Positions 9,422-17,013 of a DNA stretch of 64,000 nt are shown here, one piece after another. A program made the position numbers and the translations under genes. Every line of letters starts with the position of its first letter. The stretch's first letter is position 1. The notes below the pieces were generated by a model. That model saw nothing but the letters and a program-made list of their open reading frames with translations. It did not search any database and had not been told where the DNA came from. Location: NCBI GenBank assembly GCA_963846885.1, contig CAWJXS010000002.1, forward strand, positions 1 through 64,000. Reading direction: 5' to 3'. Source of the DNA: RPQJ01 sp963846885 (lineage in GTDB: Bacteria; Pseudomonadota; Gammaproteobacteria; Steroidobacterales; Steroidobacteraceae).

Positions 9422-10510
9422 ATGATTGACACGCTGCAGGTATCGCGCCCACCGCGGCAAAACCCGGCGGCTGGGCCTCGCGCGCTGCGCCTGCTGCTGC
9501 TCGTCGTGCTGGCTGCGTTCTGCCAGCCGCTGGCCGCGGCACCGAAGACAGACGTCGTCATTCTGAAGAACGGCGACCACATCACCGGCGAGGTGAAGTC
9601 GCTGGAGTACAACCAGCTCAAGCTCAGCACCGATCACATGGGGACGATCTACATCGAGTGGGACAAGATCGCCGCGATCAAGTCCAGCCAGTACCTGCTG
9701 CTCGAACGATCCGACGGCAAGCGTTACTTCGGCCAGCTGGCGCTGGGCGAAGCGGACTCGCAGTTGCGCCTCAAACGCAGCCCGGATGAACCGGCAGAAC
9801 TGGTGGACATGGCGACGATCGTGCACGCGCAACCCATCGAGGGTGGGAGCGTGTTCGACAGGCTCGACGGGTACGTGAGCGCGGGCCTCGACATCGCCAA
9901 GGCCAACGATCGCAGCAGCGTCGATTTCGCGGCGGGCCTGTCCTCGCGCACGAAGATCCGCGAATGGACCCTGGACGGATCCGCCAACCTCACCGACGAC
10001 AGTTCGGGCGAGACCAGCGAGCGCTTCCAGTTGCGGTTCGACTACCGGCAATTCCTGTGGGACCGCAATTTCTACGTGGGTTTCGCGGGCCTCGACCGCA
10101 ACACGGAACTCGACCTGAACCTGCGCACGATGGGTGGCGGCGGTCTCGGCCGGCACCTGGTGCGGACCAATGAATCGGAATGGGTAGTCGCGGCCGGCCT
10201 CGCGTACACCCACGAAAACTACACCGGCGGCGAGACGCTCGACAGCCTCGAGGGCGTGCTGACCACGTCCTTCCGGGCTTTCCGCTACGACTTCCCCGAG
10301 ACCGACATCGGCGGCGCGCTCACACTGTTGCCGAGCCTGACGCAATCCGGACGCTACCGCGCGGAAGGTGACTTGCGTGCCAAGTACGAATTCATCGACG
10401 ACCTGTACTTCGAGCTCAAGCTCTACGGCAGCTACGACAGCAGCCCGCCCCTCGCAGATTCCGAGCAAACCGACTATGGCCTCACGACGTCCCTCGGCTA
10501 CTCGTTCTGA
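9422..10510 (+). CDS. DUF481-like outer-membrane beta-barrel protein
   Basis: A 362-residue exported protein. A signal peptide runs to about residue 40 (LLLLVVLAAFCQPLAAA). A small N-terminal domain follows (LKNGDHITGEVKSL, and IEWDKIAAIKSSQ). The C-terminal two thirds alternate polar and hydrophobic residues like a beta-barrel and end in Phe, the usual outer-membrane barrel signature. This layout matches DUF481/YdiY-type proteins, whose function is not established. ATG 9422 follows a GGGAGCG ribosome site. The beta-propeller gene starts 10 bases after its stop, so the two probably form a small operon. Confidence 0.75.
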   Translation: MIDTLQVSRPPRQNPAAGPRALRLLLLVVLAAFCQPLAAAPKTDVVILKNGDHITGEVKSLEYNQLKLSTDHMGTIYIEWDKIAAIKSSQYLLLERSDGKRYFGQLALGEADSQLRLKRSPDEPAELVDMATIVHAQPIEGGSVFDRLDGYVSAGLDIAKANDRSSVDFAAGLSSRTKIREWTLDGSANLTDDSSGETSERFQLRFDYRQFLWDRNFYVGFAGLDRNTELDLNLRTMGGGGLGRHLVRTNESEWVVAAGLAYTHENYTGGETLDSLEGVLTTSFRAFRYDFPETDIGGALTLLPSLTQSGRYRAEGDLRAKYEFIDDLYFELKLYGSYDSSPPLADSEQTDYGLTTSLGYSF

Positions 10511-10520
10511 CGCAGCCTGC

Positions 10521-11624
10521 ATGCGCCTGACCCGCAGCACCCGCATGCCTTGTTCCCACGCCTGCCGGGCTGCATGGCTCGTGCTCGGCCTGCTGGCGAA
10601 TGCTGTCGTCATGGCCGAGACGCTGCTGGTCGTGCGCAAGACCGACAACGCGGTCGACTTCATCGATCCGGGCTCAGGGCTGCGACTCGCCACCGTCGCG
10701 ACCGGCTTCGCGCCGCATGAGATCAGCGTGTCGCCGGACGGCAGGCTTGCGGTCGTGAGCAACTACGGCACACGCGACGAACCGGGGTCGAGCATCAGCG
10801 TCCTCGACCTCGAGCAGCCCGGGGAGCTGCGGCGCATCGACCTGGCGCCGCACAGCCGGCCACACGGCGTGGCCTGGTACGCCCCCGACCGTGTCGCGGT
10901 GACCACCGAGGGCTCGCGCAGCCTGCTGCTCGTCGATCCCGTCGCGGGACGCATCGTGCAGGCCATCGCGACGGAGCAGGAGACGTCGCACATGGTCGCG
11001 GTGAGCGCCGACGCCAAGCGCGCCTATGTCACCAACCTGGGATCGGGTACGACGACGGCGATCGACCTCGTGGCGGGGCGCAAGCTTGCCGACCTGCCGA
11101 CGGGGGCCGGCTCAGAAGCACTGGCGGTCAGCCCGGATGGCCGCGAACTCTGGGTCGCCGCGCGTGCAGAGGGCCGGGTCGCCATCGTCGATACAGCCAG
11201 CCTGCAGGTCACGGCGAAGGTGCCGGTGCCCGGCATGCCGATCCGCATCGCCATGACGCCTGACGGCCAGGCCGCGCTCGTCAGCTGCGCGCAAAGCAGC
11301 GACATCGTGCTCGTTGACGTCGCCGGGCGGGCAGAGCGTGCCCGGCGCCACATCGAGGTGCCGCCGGCTCCAGGGGCCACGCTGCGGCCCTTTGCGCAGC
11401 TGGCGCCCGGCAGCGCACTGCCGGTGGGCCTGCTGCTCTCCGGCGACGGCAGCAGCGCGTACGTGGCCGCCACGATGGGCGACAGCGTGATCCAGTTCGA
11501 CCGTCGTACGCTCGCCAGCGTGCGCACCATCGCCGTCGCAGGCGAACCCGATGGCCTGGCACGCACGGATGTCCAGCCCAGGGCTGTCTGCCACGGTTGC
11601 AAGCCCCTGCCCGGCGAGCCATGA
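10521..11624 (+). CDS. Exported YVTN/NHL-type beta-propeller protein
   Basis: 367 residues with an N-terminal signal (LVLGLLANAVVMA, cleavage near residue 33). After it come repeated blades containing VSPDGR, VSADAKRAYVTNLGSGT, VSPDGRELWVAA and MTPDGQAALVS, the hallmark of YVTN-type seven-bladed propellers. Such proteins are periplasmic or surface scaffolds; some bind cofactors or polymers. The C terminus has CHGC, a Cys pair, but no complete CxxCH haem motif. It directly follows the barrel gene, and the hydrogenase locus begins about 120 bases downstream. A link with the hydrogenase is possible but unsupported. Confidence 0.75.
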   Translation: MRLTRSTRMPCSHACRAAWLVLGLLANAVVMAETLLVVRKTDNAVDFIDPGSGLRLATVATGFAPHEISVSPDGRLAVVSNYGTRDEPGSSISVLDLEQPGELRRIDLAPHSRPHGVAWYAPDRVAVTTEGSRSLLLVDPVAGRIVQAIATEQETSHMVAVSADAKRAYVTNLGSGTTTAIDLVAGRKLADLPTGAGSEALAVSPDGRELWVAARAEGRVAIVDTASLQVTAKVPVPGMPIRIAMTPDGQAALVSCAQSSDIVLVDVAGRAERARRHIEVPPAPGATLRPFAQLAPGSALPVGLLLSGDGSSAYVAATMGDSVIQFDRRTLASVRTIAVAGEPDGLARTDVQPRAVCHGCKPLPGEP

Positions 11625-11741
11625 ATCCCCGGCTGCTTTCAAGCTGCAGTGCAGCAAGTTCCGCGGTTAAGTACATCTACGATTGAGGCTTCGGCGGCCT
11701 GAGTCGGACCATCCGACCTGTCGAATCAGGAGGGGGTCCGC

Positions 11742-11837
11742 ATGTACAGCGAATACGCGCTCCCCAGCCTGATGCGCCAGCCGGCCGTCCTTGGTGGAAA
11801 TCACAAGCCCGGGCAGCCGCGCTGGCGAAACGCCTAA
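11742..11837 (+). CDS. Candidate 31-residue leader ORF upstream of hyaA
   Basis: ATG 11742 is preceded by AGGAGG (11728-11733) at an 8-base spacing, one of the best ribosome sites in the window. It opens a 31-codon frame ending TAA at 11835-11837, 18 bases before hyaA. The peptide has no transmembrane segment or recognisable motif and is rich in Pro, Gly and Arg. It could be a translated leader coupled to hyaA, a small accessory protein, or chance. I know of no named family. Confidence 0.4.
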   Translation: MYSEYALPSLMRQPAVLGGNHKPGQPRWRNA

Positions 11838-11855
11838 ACCAATCGGGAGCACGAG

Positions 11856-12956
11856 ATGGGTCGTCAAGAAACTTTCTACGAGTTGATCCGCCGGCAGGGT
11901 ATTTCGCGGCGCAACTTCCTGAAGTTCTGCTCGCTGAGCGCGGCGTCGCTCGGGCTCGCACCGCACTTCGCCGGCAAGATCGCGCATGCGATGGAGACCA
12001 AGCCGCGCGTGCCGGTCATCTGGTTGCACGGCCTCGAGTGCACGTGCTGCACCGAGAGCTTCATTCGCTCGGCGCACCCGCTGGCCAAGGACGTGATCCT
12101 GTCCTTGATCTCGCTCGACTACGACGACACGATCATGGCCGCCGCCGGCCACCAGGCCGAGCAGATCATCGAAGACGTGATGCGCGACTACAAGGGCCAG
12201 TACATCCTTGCAGTCGAAGGCAACCCGCCGCTCGGCAACGACGGCACGTTCTGCATCCCGGGCGGCCGCCCGTTCGTCGAGAAACTGAAGGAAGTCTCGA
12301 AGGACGCCGCCGCCGTGATCGCCTGGGGCTCCTGCGCCTCGTGGGGTTGCGTGCAGGCAGCGAAGCCGAATCCGACGACGGCCGTGCCGATCCACAAGGT
12401 CATCACCGACAAGCCCATCGTCAAGGTGCCAGGCTGCCCGCCGATCGCGGAAGTCATGACCGGCGTCATCACCTACTACGTCACCTTCGGCAAGCTGCCG
12501 GAACTCGACCGCCAGGGACGTCCGCTGATGTTCTACGGCCAGCGCGTGCACGACAAGTGCTACCGCCGCGGTCATTTCGACGCAGGCCAGTTCTCGGAGC
12601 GGTTCGACGACGAAGGCGCGCGCGCGGGTTACTGCCTGTACAAGGTGGGTTGCCGCGGGCCGACAACGTACAACGCCTGCTCCACGACGCGCTGGAATGA
12701 AGGCGTGTCGTTCCCGATCGCGTCGGGTCACGGCTGCCTTGGCTGTTCCGAACCGGACTTCTGGGATAACGGACCGTTCTACGAGCGGCTCGAGACGTTC
12801 CCGCAGTTTGGCGCCGAAGCCAATGCCGACAGGGTGGGACTCGCGGCTGCAGCAATCGTCGGCGTCGGCATCGCGGCGCACGCGGGCCTCACGGCCCTGC
12901 GCCAGGCCAAGGTGAAAACGAACGCCCCGGTCGCCTCGACCGAACGCGTCGATTGA
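11856..12956 (+). CDS. hyaA: Oxygen-tolerant [NiFe] hydrogenase small subunit, copy 1
   Basis: A 366-residue precursor of a group 1d uptake hydrogenase. A twin-arginine signal (RRNFLKF, Arg18-Arg19) ends at AHA, giving mature residue 1 at Met46. In mature numbering the cysteines in ECTCCTES fall at 17, 19 and 20, and those in GSCASWGC at 115 and 120. Cys19 and Cys120 are the two extra ligands of the [4Fe-3S] proximal cluster that gives oxygen tolerance. Further cysteines for the medial and distal clusters occur at HDKCYRRGHF and GHGCLGCSEPDFWD. A C-terminal hydrophobic helix (about residues 330-350) anchors the protein in the membrane. Electrons from H2 pass to the cytochrome b encoded downstream. 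Confidence 0.97.
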   Translation: MGRQETFYELIRRQGISRRNFLKFCSLSAASLGLAPHFAGKIAHAMETKPRVPVIWLHGLECTCCTESFIRSAHPLAKDVILSLISLDYDDTIMAAAGHQAEQIIEDVMRDYKGQYILAVEGNPPLGNDGTFCIPGGRPFVEKLKEVSKDAAAVIAWGSCASWGCVQAAKPNPTTAVPIHKVITDKPIVKVPGCPPIAEVMTGVITYYVTFGKLPELDRQGRPLMFYGQRVHDKCYRRGHFDAGQFSERFDDEGARAGYCLYKVGCRGPTTYNACSTTRWNEGVSFPIASGHGCLGCSEPDFWDNGPFYERLETFPQFGAEANADRVGLAAAAIVGVGIAAHAGLTALRQAKVKTNAPVASTERVD

Positions 12957-12973
12957 GCGCGGAGTAACTGAAC

Positions 12974-14767
12974 ATGAGCATTGCAACACCCAACGGCTTC
13001 CAGCTCGACAACTCGGGCAAGCGCGTCGTCGTCGACCCGATCACCCGCATCGAAGGTCACCTTCGCATCGAGGTGAACGTCGACGCCGACAACGTCATCC
13101 GCAACGCCGTGTCCACGGGCACGATGTGGCGCGGCCTCGAGGTCATCCTCCGCGGCCGTGACCCGCGCGACGCATGGGCGTTCGTGCAGCGCATCTGCGG
13201 CGTCTGCACCGGCGTGCATGCGCTGGCGTCGGTCCGCGCGGTCGAGAACGCGCTGAAGATCGAGATCCCCGAGAACGCGAACACCATCCGCAACATCATG
13301 CACCTGACCCTGTATTCGCAGGATCACCTGGTGCACTTCTACCACCTGCACGCCCTCGACTGGGTGGACGTGGTGAGCGCGCTCTCCGCGGATCCGAAAG
13401 CGACGTCGGAACTGGCGCAGTCGATCTCGAGCTGGCCGCTGTCGTCGCCCGGCTACTTCCGCGACCTGCAGAACCGCCTGAAGAAGTTCGTCGAGTCGGG
13501 ACAGCTGGGGCCCTTCCGCAACGGCTACTGGGGCCACCCGGCGTACAAGCTGCCGCCTGAAGCGAACCTGATGGCAGTCGCGCACTATCTCGAGGCGCTC
13601 GATTTCCAGAGGGAAATCGTCAAGATCCAGGCGATCTTCGGCGGCCGCAACCCGCACCCGAACTGGCTGGTCGGCGGCGTGCCGTCACCGATCAACATGG
13701 ATGCGGCCGGCGCGGTCGGCGCGATCAACATGGAACGGCTGAACATGGTCGGCCGGATCATCGACCGCACCATCGAGTTCATCGACCAGGTCTATATCCC
13801 CGACCTGATCGCGATTGCCGGCTTCTACAAGGACTGGGCGGCGATCGGCGGCGGCCTGTCTTCCAAGTACCTGATGTCGTACGGCGACCTGCCGATCAAG
13901 GCCAACGATTACAGCCCGGCCAACATGATGATGCCGCGTGGCGCCATCATCGACGGCAACCTGAACGAGATCCAGGACATCGACCTCGATGCGCTCGACC
14001 AGGTGCAGGAGTACGTCACGCACTCCTGGTACAAGTACGGCGACGAGCAGCAGGGCCTGCATCCGTACCAGGGCGAAACCGTCCCGAACTTCGACATCGG
14101 CGGCGCCAAGGGCACGAAGACGCGCATCGAAGCGGTCGACGAATCCGCCAAGTACTCGTGGGTCAAGTCGCCGCGCTGGAAGGGCCACGCGATGGAAGTC
14201 GGCCCGCTCGCACGCTACGTGATCGGCTACGTCAAGGGCATCCCCGAGTTCAAGGATCCCACCGACATGGTCCTGCAGAAGCTTGGCGGCGTGCCGGTGA
14301 CGGCGCTGTTCTCGACGCTCGGCCGCACGGCGGCCCGCGGCCTGGAATGCAGCTGGGCGGCGCACAAGCTGAAAGACGAGTTCAACAAGCTCGTCGCCAA
14401 CATCAAGGCTGGCGACACGGCCACCGCGAACATGGCCAACTTCGAGCCGTCGACCTGGGCCAAGTCGGCCAAGGGCCACGGCTTCGTCGAAGCCCCGCGT
14501 GGTGCGCTGTGCCACTGGATCGACATCGAAGACAAGAAGATCAAGAACTACCAGTGCGTCGTGCCGACCACCTGGAACGCGAGCCCGCGTGACCCGGCCG
14601 GCAAGATCGGCGCGTACGAGGCTGCGCTGCTCGATACGCCGATGCACGATCCCGAGCAGCCGCTCGAGATCCTGCGCACGATCCACAGCTTCGATCCGTG
14701 CCTGGCGTGCGCGACGCACGTGCTTGATATGGAAGGCAACGAGGTCACGAGCGTCAAGGTCCGGTAA
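12974..14767 (+). CDS. hyaB: [NiFe] hydrogenase large subunit, copy 1
   Basis: 597 residues carrying the Ni-Fe active site. The N-terminal ligand pair is RICGVC (Cys75, Cys78) and the C-terminal pair is DPCLAC (Cys576, Cys579). The chain continues past ATH582 with a 15-residue tail that the endopeptidase HyaD must remove after nickel insertion. The start has a GGAG site and lies 17 bases after hyaA. The subunit is exported together with HyaA through the small subunit's Tat signal. This is the only intact large-subunit gene in the window. The Hyp genes needed for cofactor assembly are not in the window. Confidence 0.97.
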   Translation: MSIATPNGFQLDNSGKRVVVDPITRIEGHLRIEVNVDADNVIRNAVSTGTMWRGLEVILRGRDPRDAWAFVQRICGVCTGVHALASVRAVENALKIEIPENANTIRNIMHLTLYSQDHLVHFYHLHALDWVDVVSALSADPKATSELAQSISSWPLSSPGYFRDLQNRLKKFVESGQLGPFRNGYWGHPAYKLPPEANLMAVAHYLEALDFQREIVKIQAIFGGRNPHPNWLVGGVPSPINMDAAGAVGAINMERLNMVGRIIDRTIEFIDQVYIPDLIAIAGFYKDWAAIGGGLSSKYLMSYGDLPIKANDYSPANMMMPRGAIIDGNLNEIQDIDLDALDQVQEYVTHSWYKYGDEQQGLHPYQGETVPNFDIGGAKGTKTRIEAVDESAKYSWVKSPRWKGHAMEVGPLARYVIGYVKGIPEFKDPTDMVLQKLGGVPVTALFSTLGRTAARGLECSWAAHKLKDEFNKLVANIKAGDTATANMANFEPSTWAKSAKGHGFVEAPRGALCHWIDIEDKKIKNYQCVVPTTWNASPRDPAGKIGAYEAALLDTPMHDPEQPLEILRTIHSFDPCLACATHVLDMEGNEVTSVKVR

Positions 14768-14778
14768 GGAGTGATGCC

Positions 14779-15522
14779 ATGAGCAAGATGTATCACCCAC
14801 TGACCCCGGTCTCGAGCAGGGTCCGTGAAGGGCACTTCGGCGAGGCGATCCTGCCGCCTGCCGGTGTGCAACCGGGTCCGATCTACGTGTACGACGCGGC
14901 CATCCGCATCTGGCACTGGGTGACCATGCTGGCCATCATCGTGCTGTGCGTGACGGGGTACTTCATCGCCTCTCCGCTGCCCTCGGTCGGCGGCGAGGCG
15001 CACGAATCGTACCTGTTCGGCTGGATCCGCTTCACGCACTTCGCGGCGGGGATGATCCTCGGCGTGGCGTTCGTGTTGCGGTTGTACCGGGTACTGGTCG
15101 GCGGCAAGCATGCCCGGCAGATCTTCTGGATTCCGTTCTGGAGTCTCGCCTGGTGGAAGGAGATCTTCGACGAAGTGCGCTGGTACCTGTTCATCGGCAA
15201 GCCGAAAGAGTACGTGGGCCACAACCCGCTCGCGCACATCGCGATGTTCTTCATGTTCCTGTTGCCGACGCTGGTGCTGCTCTTCACGGGGTTCGCCCTC
15301 TACGCTGAGCAAGCGGGCGTGCAGACTGCCTGGTTCACCTGGTTCGGCTGGGTCTTCACGTTACTGGGCGATTCCATGACCGTGCGCACGTGGCACCACG
15401 TCGCGATGTGGGTCGTCATCATCTTCTCGATCGTCCACATGTACATGGCGATCCGCGAAGACATGACGCACCGGCAGACGACGGTCAGCTCGATGATCAG
15501 TGGCTGGAGGTTCTACCGCTGA
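14779..15522 (+). CDS. hyaC: Hydrogenase cytochrome b subunit, copy 1
   Basis: 247 residues with four predicted membrane helices (starting near WHWVTMLAIIVLCVTGYFI, FAAGMILGVAFVLRLYR, IAMFFMFLLPTLVLLFTGF and HHVAMWVVIIFSIVHMYM). Histidines in IRIWHWV, FTHFAAG, RTWHHV and IVHMYM are the expected haem b ligands of the HyaC/HoxZ/HupC family. It anchors the hydrogenase dimer to the periplasmic side and passes electrons to quinone. An AAGGAG ribosome site precedes the ATG. Copy 2 differs by one conservative residue (Ser to Ala near position 14). Confidence 0.96.
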   Translation: MSKMYHPLTPVSSRVREGHFGEAILPPAGVQPGPIYVYDAAIRIWHWVTMLAIIVLCVTGYFIASPLPSVGGEAHESYLFGWIRFTHFAAGMILGVAFVLRLYRVLVGGKHARQIFWIPFWSLAWWKEIFDEVRWYLFIGKPKEYVGHNPLAHIAMFFMFLLPTLVLLFTGFALYAEQAGVQTAWFTWFGWVFTLLGDSMTVRTWHHVAMWVVIIFSIVHMYMAIREDMTHRQTTVSSMISGWRFYR

Positions 15523-15551
15523 ACCAGGGCGCAAGCCCTTCGACAGCTCGC

Positions 15552-15605
15552 TAACGGGACCGCGGGACGAGGGCGATCGTCGCCCGGAATCCTTCGGTCC
15601 CGTTA
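15552..15605 (+). other. Hairpin between hyaC and truncated hyaD, copy 1
   Basis: An 11-bp perfect stem (15552-15562 with 15595-15605, TAACGGGACCG and its complement) encloses a second stem, GGGCGA/TCGCCC (15571-15585). A further short hairpin, GGCCGG-TGCG-CCGGCC, lies at 15633-15648. There is no run of T after the large hairpin, so a pause, RNA-processing site or attenuator fits better than a classical terminator. It could lower expression of the maturation genes relative to the structural genes. The same structure recurs in copy 2. Confidence 0.5.
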
Positions 15606-15678
15606 TACTTTTAGACACTATCCAAGTGTTCCGGCCGGTGCGCCGGCCAGTGCACCAATGCTAGGCGCGGGAGAGACG

Positions 15679-16164
15679 ATGACTGATGCTGCCGCGGCGC
15701 CAGAGCGCCGCATCGTGGTCCTCGGGGTGGGCAACCTGCTGTGGGCCGATGAAGGCTTCGGCGTGCGCTGCGTCGAGGCTCTCGGCGAAGGCTGGGACCT
15801 GCCCGCGGACGTCGGCCTGATGGACGGCGGCACGCTCGGCCTGGCGCTCGTGCCGCTGCTGCTCGATACCACTCACGTGCTGCTGTTCGCACGAGATGGG
15901 TCGTCAAGAAACTTTCTACGAGTTGATCCGCCGCCAAGGTATCTCGCGGCGCAACTTCCTGAAGTTCTGCTCGCTGAGCGCGGCGTCGCTCGGGCTCGCA
16001 CCGCACTTCGCCGGCAAGATCGCGCATGCGATGGAGACCAAGCCGCGCGTGCCGGTCATCTGGTTGCACGGCCTCGAATGCACGTGCTGCACCGAGAGCT
16101 TCATCCGCTCGGCGCACCCGCTGGCCAAGGACGTGATCCTCTCGTTGATCTCGCTCGACTATGA
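15679..16164 (+). pseudogene. hyaD: Truncated hyaD (hydrogenase maturation endopeptidase), cut by the duplication
   Basis: The first 70 or so residues match the intact hyaD downstream, including GVGNLLWADEGFGVR and LMDGGTLG. At the block junction (15889/15890) the frame runs into the second hyaA in another phase and ends at 16164 in meaningless sequence. The truncated product keeps the first two expected metal-contact positions (in the ADEGFG and MDGG motifs) but loses the later His in AVAHRGEPG, so it should be inactive. The intact copy at 19718 probably supplies the activity. Confidence 0.9.
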
Positions 16165-16996
16165 CGACACGATCATGGCCGCCGCCGGCCACCAGGCCGA
16201 GCAGATCATCGAAGACGTGATGCGCGACTACAAGGGCCAGTACATCCTTGCAGTCGAAGGCAACCCGCCGCTCGGCAACGACGGCACGTTCTGCATCCCG
16301 GGCGGCCGCCCGTTCGTCGAGAAACTGAAAGAAGTGTCGGCGGACGCCGCCGCCGTGATCGCCTGGGGTTCATGCGCCTCGTGGGGTTGCGTGCAGGCAG
16401 CGAAGCCGAACCCGACGACGGCGGTGCCGATCCACAAGGTCATCACCGACAAGCCCATCGTCAAGGTGCCGGGCTGCCCGCCGATCGCGGAAGTCATGAC
16501 CGGCGTCATCACCTACTACGTCACCTTCGGCAAGCTGCCGGAACTCGACCGCCAGGGCCGTCCGCTGATGTTCTACGGCCAGCGCGTGCACGACAAGTGC
16601 TACCGCCGCGGTCATTTCGACGCAGGCCAGTTCTCGGAGCGGTTCGACGACGAAGGCGCACGCGCGGGCTACTGCCTGTACAAGGTGGGTTGCCGCGGGC
16701 CGACAACGTACAACGCCTGCTCCACGACGCGCTGGAATGAAGGCGTGTCGTTCCCGATCGCGTCGGGCCACGGCTGCCTCGGCTGCTCCGAACCGGACTT
16801 CTGGGATAACGGACCGTTCTACGAGCGGCTCGAGACGTTCCCGCAGTTTGGCGCCGAAGCCAATGCCGACAGGGTGGGACTCGCGGCTGCAGCAATCGTC
16901 GGCGTCGGCATCGCGGCGCACGCGGGCCTCACGGCCCTGCGCCAGGCCAAGGTGAAAACGAACGCCCCGGTCACCTCGACCGAACGCGTCGATTGA
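15896..16996 (+). CDS. hyaA: Oxygen-tolerant [NiFe] hydrogenase small subunit, copy 2
   Basis: 366 residues, identical to copy 1 except for one change near residue 149 (SKD to SAD) and one near the C terminus (Ala to Thr). All five diagnostic cysteines (mature 17, 19, 20, 115, 120), the Tat motif and the membrane anchor are kept. About 22 further base differences are silent. The start lies inside the truncated hyaD frame, only six bases after the junction, so the ribosome site of copy 1 (GGGAG) is lost. Its translation may be poor or depend on coupling to the hyaD fragment. Confidence 0.95.
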   Translation: MGRQETFYELIRRQGISRRNFLKFCSLSAASLGLAPHFAGKIAHAMETKPRVPVIWLHGLECTCCTESFIRSAHPLAKDVILSLISLDYDDTIMAAAGHQAEQIIEDVMRDYKGQYILAVEGNPPLGNDGTFCIPGGRPFVEKLKEVSADAAAVIAWGSCASWGCVQAAKPNPTTAVPIHKVITDKPIVKVPGCPPIAEVMTGVITYYVTFGKLPELDRQGRPLMFYGQRVHDKCYRRGHFDAGQFSERFDDEGARAGYCLYKVGCRGPTTYNACSTTRWNEGVSFPIASGHGCLGCSEPDFWDNGPFYERLETFPQFGAEANADRVGLAAAAIVGVGIAAHAGLTALRQAKVKTNAPVTSTERVD

Positions 16997-17013
16997 GCGC
17001 GGAGTAACTGAAC

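Larger units (their letters stand above)
11850..15889 (+). repeat. Tandem duplication, copy 1 (hyaA-hyaB-hyaC-hyaD')
   Basis: This 4,040-base block is repeated immediately downstream at 15890-19928. The junction joins the middle of hyaD (ending TTCG at 15889) to the bases just before hyaA (CACGAGATGG). The two sources share only one G, which fits an illegitimate (non-homologous) duplication end. By eye the copies differ at about 42 positions plus one deletion, roughly 1 percent. Confidence 0.95.

Noticed and set aside
11625..11741. A sigma-54 promoter before the hydrogenase operon, as known in some hup/hox systems
   Set aside because: I found no GG-N10-GC pair with acceptable flanks in this stretch.
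15604..15609. TATACT as a promoter for hyaD
   Set aside because: A fair -10 match but nothing resembling a -35 at 16-18 bases, and it overlaps the hairpin arm.
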